This document shows positions 1-5,237 of a stretch of 5,259 nucleotides of DNA, piece by piece (positions within the stretch are counted from its first letter, which is position 1; every line of letters starts with the position of its first letter). The notes beneath the pieces are model-generated. The model did no database searches and was not told the origin of the DNA. It saw only the letters and a list, made by a program, of their open reading frames with translations. A program made the translations under genes and the position numbers. This stretch comes from UBA1275 sp038124025 (GTDB lineage: Bacteria > Bacteroidota > Rhodothermia > Balneolales > Balneolaceae): NCBI GenBank assembly GCA_038124025.1, contig JAYPBC010000061.1, positions 1-5,259 of the forward strand, written 5' to 3'.

Positions 1-115
1 CAAAGGGTTATTCACATCTAAACCATTAGCACAACCTGGGATATACTATTAATAGCAGTCCATTCAATTGCATATAGAAGGTAGTCATTATGTAGCCAAC
101 CGGGATTAACAAGTA
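1..115. other. Upstream non-coding leader or end of a neighbouring gene
   Basis: I see no complete gene here. One plus-strand frame stays open from base 2 to a stop at 50-52 and reads as a possible C-terminal tail (ending PGIYY), but this is too short to judge. No convincing Bacteroidota promoter (TTG, about 20 bases, then TAnnTTTG) and no Shine-Dalgarno sequence precedes the ATG at 116, which is common in this phylum. Confidence 0.3.
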
Positions 116-430
116 ATGAAATCAGCATTAATAATAATAGCATCACTAATACATCTTTCAGCCTTTAGTCAAGACCTTATTGAATACCGAGACTTTAAGT
201 TTTACCAAGATGGGTTAGAGATATCTTTTGAAGAAGTATTTGAATTAACAAAAGAATATCGGGTAGCTAACGTAAACTTTAGGCAGGGAAAAAGGGATTA
301 TGCAGTAAGTGAAAGTACCTCACGTTCAATAAGAAGAAATCTCACTAACGGAGCATTTGCTTTTTCAGGAGGTTATGGCGCATTAATGGGTCATCATATT
401 GCTGTACTTCAACTTGCAAATGACAATTAA
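116..430 (+). CDS. Small exported protein of unknown function, possibly truncated
   Basis: This is a 104-residue protein of unknown function. Residues 1-19 form a clear signal peptide: a Lys, a hydrophobic core (ALIIIASLIHLSAF), then SQ. The mature part starts with a polar stretch containing FYQDGLEISFEEVFEL and a basic stretch RSIRRNLTN around residues 71-78. It ends in a Gly/Ala-rich hydrophobic segment (about 79-100, FAFSGGYGALMGHHIAVLQLA) that could be one membrane span. I half-recognise this layout from longer Bacteroidota proteins with more than one hydrophobic segment, so the gene may be cut short, but this is only an impression. The ATG is chosen because it places the signal peptide at the N-terminus. 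No Shine-Dalgarno sequence is visible. It lies 34 bp before the beta-barrel gene in the same direction and may share its transcript. No catalytic motif is visible. Confidence 0.6.
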   Translation: MKSALIIIASLIHLSAFSQDLIEYRDFKFYQDGLEISFEEVFELTKEYRVANVNFRQGKRDYAVSESTSRSIRRNLTNGAFAFSGGYGALMGHHIAVLQLANDN

Positions 431-464
431 ATTTTTTTATTTTCATCTTTCAAATTGACGATTA

Positions 465-1058
465 ATGAGAAAATATATTGTTCTGTTCATGTTTTTGTTT
501 TCTAAGCAGGCATTTTCTCAGGAGATAACCACGGGCATAGGGCTTTTCATTAATGGAACTAACTTCAAACCATACCCTACTACTAATATTCAACCTGGCT
601 TTCTTACAAGTAACTCTCGCCCCTGGGTAGGAATGAATTTAAGTATCAATAAAAAGCTAGATTTTCAGACCAATATCGCCTGGTATAACCAAGTGGATGA
701 GAGTATGAATTATGCCGGCTATCATTACCGTTACTCCTTTCTTACCCTACAAAACAATGTGGTATACAGACTCACTGATGTATTCTATGCAGGCACAGGT
801 ATACCCTTGAACTTTACAACTCAAGCTACGCAAAGCACCAATTTTGGCTCCATAGATCTCTTAGAGGAGGGTAACGCCCCTAGCAGGCTTTACGGTTATA
901 ATGTATTAGTAGGTTATCGCAATGAGATTAGTAAACGGAGTACGTTGTATATCGATCTGACGAGATCTCATTTTTTAAATTCCTTGGATAAGGATCCCAA
1001 TCAAAAACTAAGAGCGATAACGTATGTATACTCTATTAAGATGGCTTTTCTTCTATAG
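465..1058 (+). CDS. Small outer-membrane beta-barrel protein (porin-like), putative
   Basis: This 197-residue protein begins with a signal peptide (about residues 1-18, a hydrophobic core ending KQAFSQ). The rest alternates polar and hydrophobic residues with many aromatics (WVGMNLSINKKLDFQTNIAWY, YRYSFLTLQNNVVYRL, LYGYNVLVGYRNEI, STLYIDLT). This is the usual pattern of transmembrane beta strands with short turns, and it ends in a strand-like segment (TYVYSIKMAFLL) where barrel proteins carry their closing strand. The length suits an 8- to 10-strand barrel and is well below the roughly 300 residues of PorP/SprF proteins that help T9SS adhesins. It overlaps the next gene by 35 bp. By context it could anchor or help display the secreted proteins encoded downstream. 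That role is inference; only the signal peptide and barrel-like pattern are seen. Confidence 0.7.
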   Translation: MRKYIVLFMFLFSKQAFSQEITTGIGLFINGTNFKPYPTTNIQPGFLTSNSRPWVGMNLSINKKLDFQTNIAWYNQVDESMNYAGYHYRYSFLTLQNNVVYRLTDVFYAGTGIPLNFTTQATQSTNFGSIDLLEEGNAPSRLYGYNVLVGYRNEISKRSTLYIDLTRSHFLNSLDKDPNQKLRAITYVYSIKMAFLL

Positions 1059-1473
1059 CTTTGGTATCCTTTCATTCCATGTAAGCGCTCAAAGCATTTC
1101 TCGCAGTGCTATTGGGGTGACTGGGGTGAATATTCAAAATAACCATACTACACTTCAGAGTATAGTTGGTCAATCCTCTTTAACTATCAACAGACACGGT
1201 TTTATTCAACCCAACCACATCCCTGTCTCAAAGCCTAGTAGATTACTTTTCATCTCCCCTAATCCTACTAGATCGGTTTCGTACTTATCAGGAGTGGTAA
1301 AAGGAGACATGATTTCCATCATTGATGCAAAAGGCAGCATAGTTGATTCCTTCATATCGACAAGCTTTACTAAACAAGAAATTCCGCTTCAAGAATATCC
1401 TAATGGCGTATACGTCATTCGTGTGTTTGGAGTTTTTGAGTACCAACCCATTAAACTAGTTAAAACCGATTAA
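1024..1473 (+). CDS. Short secreted protein with T9SS type A C-terminal sorting domain
   Basis: This 149-residue protein has three parts. Residues 1-23 are a signal peptide (MYTLLRWLFFYSFGILSFHVSAQ). Residues 24-70 form a short N-terminal region with GVTGVNIQNNHTTLQSIVGQSS and GFIQP, a pattern common in small Bacteroidota exported proteins. Residues 72-149 match the T9SS type A sorting domain: ISPNPTRS at its start, a middle beta strand, then the typical YPNGVYVIRV and a final KLVK. Proteins with this domain cross the outer membrane by the type IX (Por) system and are usually attached to the surface or released. The start is the only ATG giving the signal peptide, and it lies inside the barrel gene (35-bp overlap in another frame). 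The next gene follows after 3 bp. Apart from the sorting domain there is almost no protein, so it may be a scaffold or partner rather than an enzyme. Confidence 0.82.
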   Translation: MYTLLRWLFFYSFGILSFHVSAQSISRSAIGVTGVNIQNNHTTLQSIVGQSSLTINRHGFIQPNHIPVSKPSRLLFISPNPTRSVSYLSGVVKGDMISIIDAKGSIVDSFISTSFTKQEIPLQEYPNGVYVIRVFGVFEYQPIKLVKTD

Positions 1474-1476
1474 TCC

Positions 1477-3639
1477 ATGAAGAAGCTTTTATCTATTCTT
1501 TTATTGTTAGCATGCCATCTTGCTCAGTCGCAAACTGTACCTCAGGGCATTAATTACCAGGCTGTTGCTTTGGATCAAAGGGGGCAGCCTATTCCAGGAA
1601 TTGATATTGTAGGACGTCCTATTGACGATGCAGAAATAGGCGTTCGCATCACCATTTTAGAGAACTCACCGACAGGTAATATGCTTTACCAAGAGGAGCA
1701 TGAAGTTCGTACCGATTTATATGGCATGTTTGAACTGGTTATTGGGCAAGGGTTACAAGTTTCGGCTGATCCGTTTTCAGATATCAATTGGCAAGGTGAT
1801 AAATTCTTACAGGTAGAGTTATCCATAGACAATGATGGCGAATTTTTATTGTCCGCTGTACAACAGTTGATGACTGTTCCATATGCTTTTTTGGCGGAGA
1901 ATGCATTGGTGGCTCAGACAGCTATAGATGTTAACGATGCTGATGCTGACCCTTCTAATGAGTTACAGTCTTTAACTGTTTCAGGTGACAGCTTAACCTT
2001 GAGTAATGGCAATACGGTTCAAATACCGGCCATTGATGATGCAGATGCAGATCCTAACAATGAAATTCAAGTGTTAAGTATAAGTAATGATACTCTATAC
2101 TTAAGTAATGGAGGTTATGCTGTACTTCCTGCGGATCAAATAAATGATGCCGATTCGGATCCTTCTAATGAGATTCAGATACTCTCTAAATCAGGAAGCA
2201 TAATCAGCTTGACCAATGGTGGAAACGTTACTGTTTTTGATGGGAATTACAACAATCTGTCTAATACTCCAACGATTCCTACTAAGACTTCAGACCTTAC
2301 GAATGACAGTGGCTTCTTAACTACTGAAGTTGATGGAAGTACTACGAACGAGCTTCAAGTATTGTCCTTGTCTAATGATACCATTTACCTAACGTCAGGA
2401 GGATACGTTGTTTTGCCAGCGGGTTTTGATGGGGACTATAGTAGCCTAACCAATACCCCATCTATACCGAGTAAAACATCTGATCTAACTAATGATAGCG
2501 GTTTTCTTTCTTCAGAGGTAGACGGTAGTACATCCAACGAGTTGCAATTATTGTCAATATCTAATGATACCATTTACCTAACCTCAGGCGGATATGTAGT
2601 TCTGCCTGCTGGTTTTGATGGCGATTACAGTAGTTTAACCAATACACCAGCCATTCCAAGCAAGACGTCAGACTTGACAAATGATAGTGGATTTTTAACC
2701 ACCGAAGTAGATGGTAGTACGACCAATGAACTCCAAGTATTGTCCTTATCAAACGACACCATTTATCTTACCTCAGGCGGATATGTAGTTCTGCCTGCTG
2801 GTTTTGATGGGGACTACAGTAGCTTAACCAGTACCCCATCTATACCGAGTAAAACATCTGACCTAACTAATGACAGTGGATTTATTACCATTGAACAAGA
2901 CAGTAGTGTAACCAATGAGCTACAGACGCTATCCATATCTAATGACACGCTATTTTTAAGCAACGGAGGGTTTGTTAAGTTGCCGGAGAGCTCAACTACC
3001 AACAGCTCCACAAGTATTCAGAATAACTTTCAAGGTAATTATTTTCAACAGCATGGTTTAGTAAGTACAGATCCCTTGGATACTTTAGATTGGATAGTCC
3101 CTAATGGAATTTCACAGATTCAGTTGATTCACTTTGGTTCAAATGGGGGTTCATCAGGACGGTATTGCGCTAGTAATAATAATTGTAATTCATGGACTTA
3201 TGCAGAGGGAGCAGGAGGAGAAGGACTAGATGTAACTTTTTTAATTCACGTGACTCCAGGTGATACTGTTAAGGTATATAATGGAATTAACGGGGCGGGT
3301 TCTCCAAATAGTACCTCTTTAGGTAACGTTGGTGAAGACGGGGGTGCAAGCTGGGTATTCATCAACAATGATTTATTAATATTCTCCGAAGGAGGAAAAG
3401 GTGGAGTTAGAGCTACATGTAGTCCTGCGACGCAACAGCCTTGCTCTTATGGAACAACAGGAGCAGGTGGAAATATTTTTCTATATGGCGATTCAAGTAA
3501 CGGTATAAGTGCAGGATCAATTAATAATAGTTTTAATGGCGGATTAAATAACTATGGTTTATTGGAATTTCAGGCTGGTTTTAACTTGACGGTTAGGAAT
3601 ATTATGGGTGAATCTTCAAAAACGTATATAGCGTATTAA
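1477..3639 (+). CDS. Large secreted repeat protein with tail-fibre-like repeats and Gly-rich C-terminal domain (putative adhesin)
   Basis: This 720-residue protein is probably a surface fibre or adhesin. Residues 1-19 are a signal peptide. Residues 20-145 are a Bacteroidota N-terminal domain I recognise from its opening VPQGINYQAVALDQRG, then ILENSPTGNMLYQEEHEV, ELVIGQG and TVPYAFLAENA; it often heads collagen-like or fibre-like proteins. Residues 153-253 hold three units of about 35 residues starting DADxDPxNE. Residues 254-505 hold four repeats of exactly 63 residues containing SDLTNDSGF, a motif known from phage tail-fibre proteins, followed by NELQ and YLTSGGYVVLP. After a Ser/Thr/Asn linker comes a Gly-rich domain (about 536-720) beginning DWIVPNGISQIQL, with TPGDTVKVYNG and two close Cys pairs (564/570 and 648/656) that could form disulphides outside the cell. 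No T9SS sorting domain is visible at its own C-terminus. It follows the T9SS-tagged gene by 3 bp and overlaps the next gene by 1 bp. The ligand is unknown. Confidence 0.82.
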   Translation: MKKLLSILLLLACHLAQSQTVPQGINYQAVALDQRGQPIPGIDIVGRPIDDAEIGVRITILENSPTGNMLYQEEHEVRTDLYGMFELVIGQGLQVSADPFSDINWQGDKFLQVELSIDNDGEFLLSAVQQLMTVPYAFLAENALVAQTAIDVNDADADPSNELQSLTVSGDSLTLSNGNTVQIPAIDDADADPNNEIQVLSISNDTLYLSNGGYAVLPADQINDADSDPSNEIQILSKSGSIISLTNGGNVTVFDGNYNNLSNTPTIPTKTSDLTNDSGFLTTEVDGSTTNELQVLSLSNDTIYLTSGGYVVLPAGFDGDYSSLTNTPSIPSKTSDLTNDSGFLSSEVDGSTSNELQLLSISNDTIYLTSGGYVVLPAGFDGDYSSLTNTPAIPSKTSDLTNDSGFLTTEVDGSTTNELQVLSLSNDTIYLTSGGYVVLPAGFDGDYSSLTSTPSIPSKTSDLTNDSGFITIEQDSSVTNELQTLSISNDTLFLSNGGFVKLPESSTTNSSTSIQNNFQGNYFQQHGLVSTDPLDTLDWIVPNGISQIQLIHFGSNGGSSGRYCASNNNCNSWTYAEGAGGEGLDVTFLIHVTPGDTVKVYNGINGAGSPNSTSLGNVGEDGGASWVFINNDLLIFSEGGKGGVRATCSPATQQPCSYGTTGAGGNIFLYGDSSNGISAGSINNSFNGGLNNYGLLEFQAGFNLTVRNIMGESSKTYIAY
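1933..2235 (+). repeat. Three DADxDPxNE repeat units (about 35 residues each)
   Basis: Inside the 720-residue protein, units start at residues 153, 187 and 223 (bases 1933, 2035, 2143), so spacing is 34 and 36 residues. Each opens with DADADP or DADSDP and a short NEIQ/NELQ stretch, then a Ser-rich strand and an SNG/TNGG turn. The Asp-rich head resembles calcium-binding loops, but the pattern is not a strict EF-hand or RTX motif. The same NELQ...LS.S....LSNGG unit is built into the longer repeats that follow, so the two repeat types share an origin. Confidence 0.8.
2236..2991 (+). repeat. Four tandem 189-bp (63-residue) tail-fibre-like repeats
   Basis: Repeats start at bases 2236, 2425, 2614 and 2803 (Phe 254, 317, 380, 443), each exactly 189 bp with no indel. 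Each reads FDGxY, then TPxIPxKTSDLTNDSGF, then an Asp-containing spacer, NELQ, SNDT and SGGYVVLPAG; the last copy ends in a variant (SNGGFVKLPES). The SDLTNDSGF type of repeat is familiar from phage tail fibres. DNA identity is patchy: some copies share runs of 30-41 identical bases while others match only at the protein level. Confidence 0.92.
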
Positions 3640-3950
3640 TGAGCTATCTGAATTTAGGTATGGCTCCAAAGAACCCCTTAGACTTTTTCTTTCAAGCATT
3701 TATAACCGCTTCTTGGTTCTTCTTTACGATATTGATTATGATGGGCAGGTCGAAAGCTAATGTAGATGTTATCGATACAGTTCCTGCTGATGAAGTATGG
3801 AAGGTTGAGAGTATGTTATTCGATGCCATAGGACATAATGGATATGCCAAATTTTATCATAATAACCAAGGTATTTTCTGTTATTTCAGCGGTGGTGAGC
3901 AAAAACCAAAATTTCCCTTTTGGTTGGATTCAGGAGAAGTCAATAACTGA
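3639..3950 (+). CDS. Small membrane-anchored protein of unknown function, last gene of the surface operon
   Basis: This 103-residue protein has one strongly hydrophobic segment at about residues 14-36 (rich in Phe, with FFQAFITASWFFFTILIMM) and a soluble C-terminal part. That part reads DTVPADEVWKVESMLF, then IFCYFSGG and KFPFWLDSGE. A VPADxVWKVE...WL..G pattern occurs, as I remember it, in C-terminal regions of Bacteroidota secreted proteins; I cannot name the family. Its ATG overlaps the stop of the repeat-protein gene by one base (TAATG), which suggests translational coupling and supports this start; Met 8 is an alternative. The frame stays open for 25 more codons after the TGA at 3948-3950, with plausible strand-like sequence, so the protein may have been shortened by a point mutation. 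Its role in surface display is inferred only from the operon. Confidence 0.6.
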   Translation: MSYLNLGMAPKNPLDFFFQAFITASWFFFTILIMMGRSKANVDVIDTVPADEVWKVESMLFDAIGHNGYAKFYHNNQGIFCYFSGGEQKPKFPFWLDSGEVNN

Positions 3951-4143
3951 GCTTACATCCCACGTAGAAATATCTCCATTAAAGGAATTACGACCGAAAT
4001 TGTATGCAAGGCTTTCTCATTTCTTTAAAGCCTTGCAACAACGAGTATGTCTTTCATCATTTTCTCTTTAGATTAATTTTTATAAACATAAACAACTTAT
4101 AAAACTTATTAGAGGAAATTAGAAGTAATGACTAAATAAAAAA
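3951..4143. other. Intergenic stretch with a hairpin and AT-rich DNA next to the integrase remnants
   Basis: No intact gene is visible between the surface operon and the first integrase remnant. The stretch holds the in-frame continuation of the preceding gene (to a TAA at 4026-4028), the hairpin at 4005-4037 and an AT-rich part from about 4060. Within that part, 4104-4127 resembles the integrase tail motif. No promoter matching the Bacteroidota consensus was found. Confidence 0.5.
4005..4037 (+). terminator. Perfect 11-bp hairpin, possible terminator of the surface operon
   Basis: TGCAAGGCTTT (4005-4015) pairs perfectly with AAAGCCTTGCA (4027-4037) across an 11-base loop. It sits 54 bp past the stop of the last operon gene. 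There is no direct T-run after the stem, only a looser T-rich stretch from about 4050, so it is not a textbook intrinsic terminator and may instead protect the 3' end of the transcript. Confidence 0.5.
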
Positions 4144-4245
4144 CTACAGCAAGTGATGGGACACAGCGATATAAAGGTATCCCTGACTTACTTGAGAGGA
4201 TTAGAAGTGAAGCAGCTAGATGTAAATGATCTTCCAGAACTCTAA
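4144..4245 (+). pseudogene. Orphan 3' end of a tyrosine recombinase (integrase), copy 1
   Basis: The reading LQQVMGHSDIKVSLTYLRGLE, then VKQLDVNDLPEL and a TAA at 4243-4245, is the C-terminal end of a phage-type tyrosine recombinase. It keeps the LQQVMGH motif, whose His is one of the conserved active-site residues, and the Tyr in LTYLRG is at the spacing expected for the catalytic nucleophile. Everything upstream (the core-binding domain and the rest of the catalytic domain) is gone: the frame meets a TGA at 4129-4131 and there is no start with enough length. It cannot make an active recombinase. A second tail lies exactly 935 bp downstream. It may be a former attachment site or a deletion scar. 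Confidence 0.85.
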
Positions 4246-4255
4246 TCCTTAGGTT

Positions 4256-4447
4256 ATGAAATCAATGCAGAAACAAGAACGTTATTTGAGTCTAGAACAG
4301 TTTGAAAAGCTGTTCTTAGACTTCATAAGTTATCCCACTTGGACATCTCGTAAGCACGAAGCTCGTGACGCCTTCTACGCTTTTCTAAACAGCTATAAAT
4401 CCATAAGCATCAAGAGTGGTAAAGTAATGAGATTTTATCTAACCTAG
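4256..4447 (+). CDS. Small hypothetical protein between two integrase remnants
   Basis: This 63-residue ORF starts 10 bp after the stop of the first integrase tail. It is rich in Lys, Glu, Phe and Tyr and looks mostly helical (YLSLEQFEKLFLDF, HEARDAFYAFLNSY), with no signal peptide or membrane span. I do not recognise it. It could be a real small gene once downstream of the lost integrase, or the start of a longer gene cut short at the TAG. Met 4 is an alternative start. There is no Shine-Dalgarno sequence. Coding status is uncertain because the surrounding DNA is full of gene remnants. Confidence 0.4.
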   Translation: MKSMQKQERYLSLEQFEKLFLDFISYPTWTSRKHEARDAFYAFLNSYKSISIKSGKVMRFYLT

Positions 4448-4539
4448 ATATAGCAGATTATGAAGTCAAGTGATCATTTTTTGTGAGGACTTTGATTATT
4501 TTAAAGGATCAAAAACAATAATCTCGCAAAACAAAACGA

Positions 4540-5028
4540 ATGAAAAAATTACTCTTTTTTGGATTATTAGCCCTCTCAATGGCAATGACCTCTTGCGCAA
4601 GCTTGAACAAATCGTACAACTCAAGCGCAGTTAAACTTAGGAATGTACAACTAGACCCTATAAAGGCAGATTTAACAGTAGACCAAGAAAAAATAACAGG
4701 TACGAGCACGTCTACCTTCTTTTCGATATTCAGATTGTCTGGAGACAACTCCTTTGCAGATGGTGTACGTTTCCCCGGAATGTCCTTTGGTGCGGTTAAT
4801 AAAGTTAAAAGCTCTGCAGCATACAATGCCTTGAATAGTACTGAAAATAATTTTGATATAATCGTTGATCCACAACATACAGTAAAAGTCACTAGAACTC
4901 TTTTTACCAAAACGATCAAAGTCACAGTAGAGGGATACGGTGGAACATATTCTAATTTTAGAACAGAAAAAGAGAAAATTGTAATTCTTGACGGTGGAAA
5001 AGAAATAATTTTACAAGACCGCAAATAG
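4540..5028 (+). CDS. Small Bacteroidota lipoprotein of unknown function
   Basis: This is a 162-residue lipoprotein. The signal peptide (Lys-Lys, a hydrophobic core LLFFGLLALSMAM) ends in the lipobox MTSC, with Cys 19 as the lipidated residue. The mature 144 residues are mainly beta-strand-like, with SGDNSFADGVRFPG in the middle, SSAAYNALNSTE next, and KTIKVTVEGYGGTYSNF near the end. I recognise this layout (FADGV, AAYNAL, VTVxGYxGTYSNF) as a common uncharacterised Bacteroidota lipoprotein family. There is no acidic export signal after the Cys, so a surface location is not suggested. Length and both ends look complete, and it has its own terminator 27 bp after the stop. It stands alone between the two integrase tails and so may be mobile cargo. 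The long ORF on the opposite strand is a shadow of it. Confidence 0.88.
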   Translation: MKKLLFFGLLALSMAMTSCASLNKSYNSSAVKLRNVQLDPIKADLTVDQEKITGTSTSTFFSIFRLSGDNSFADGVRFPGMSFGAVNKVKSSAAYNALNSTENNFDIIVDPQHTVKVTRTLFTKTIKVTVEGYGGTYSNFRTEKEKIVILDGGKEIILQDRK

Positions 5029-5055
5029 AAAACTAATTGCTCAACTATATAATCT

Positions 5056-5083
5056 TTAAGCCTCTTCCTCGGAAGGGGCTTAA
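5056..5083 (+). terminator. Strong intrinsic terminator after the lipoprotein gene
   Basis: TTAAGCCTCTTCC (5056-5068) pairs with GGAAGGGGCTTAA (5071-5083), with one T-G wobble, giving a long GC-rich stem with a tight tetraloop-type turn, then TTATTTCC. The A/T flanks on both sides would let it work in both directions. Confidence 0.82.
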
Positions 5084-5096
5084 TTATTTCCTTACT

Positions 5097-5180
5097 ATCA
5101 GCGATATTAAAGTAACACTAACTTATATGAGGGGATTAGAATTGAAGCAGTTAGATGTGGAGGATTTGCCAGAGTTGTAA
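5097..5180 (+). pseudogene. Orphan 3' end of a tyrosine recombinase (integrase), copy 2
   Basis: The reading SDIKVTLTYMRGLE, then LKQLDVEDLPEL and a TAA at 5178-5180, is again the last part of a tyrosine recombinase, including the Tyr expected to be catalytic. Homology with copy 1 starts at CAGCGATAT (5099-5107 against 4164-4172). The upstream LQQVMGH motif is absent, replaced by DNA running directly from the lipoprotein terminator. Over 26 residues, 22 match copy 1. In the DNA, 18 of 81 bases differ and 10 of the 14 changed codons are silent. It cannot be functional. The breakpoint lies 16-20 bases further into the gene than in copy 1. Confidence 0.85.
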
Positions 5181-5208
5181 ACTATCTGAGCAAATAAACA
5201 AAATAAAG

Positions 5209-5227
5209 CGTCACTAAATCCGTCACT
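5209..5227 (+). repeat. Short direct repeat CGTCACT downstream of integrase tail 2
   Basis: CGTCACT occurs at 5209-5215 and 5221-5227, starting 12 bases apart, about 30 bp after the integrase stop. Paired short repeats near an integrase gene can be recombinase arm-binding sites, but with two 7-base copies this could be chance. Confidence 0.3.
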
Positions 5228-5237
5228 ATCCCAAAAA

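Noticed and set aside
1..45. Minus-strand reading PGCANGLDVNNPL at the window edge
   Set aside because: It has two stops just before it, no clear start, and is too short to call a gene or remnant.
1933..2235. Asp-rich units as true calcium-binding (dockerin, EF-hand or RTX) repeats
   Set aside because: The DADxDPxNE spacing lacks the full loop pattern of those families, so calcium binding is possible but not supported.
2561..3011. Two minus-strand ORFs opposite the 63-residue repeats
   Set aside because: They are antisense shadows of the repeats and inherit their openness from them.
3838..4071. 77-residue plus-strand ORF overlapping the end of the last operon gene
   Set aside because: It begins inside the preceding gene in another frame, runs through a hairpin and shows no domain or signal. 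Best explained as a shadow.
4470..4634. GTG-started open frame running into the lipoprotein gene
   Set aside because: It is mostly an out-of-frame reading of the lipoprotein start region, with no motif and a weak start.
4509..5024. 171-residue ORF on the minus strand
   Set aside because: It lies fully opposite the lipoprotein gene, which has a clean lipobox, a recognisable family pattern and a terminator. The minus-strand protein has no recognisable motif.
4144..5180. CRISPR array or classic integron with attC sites
   Set aside because: There are only two repeats 935 bp apart, they are coding remnants with silent divergence, and neither regular spacers nor attC-type paired palindromes are visible.
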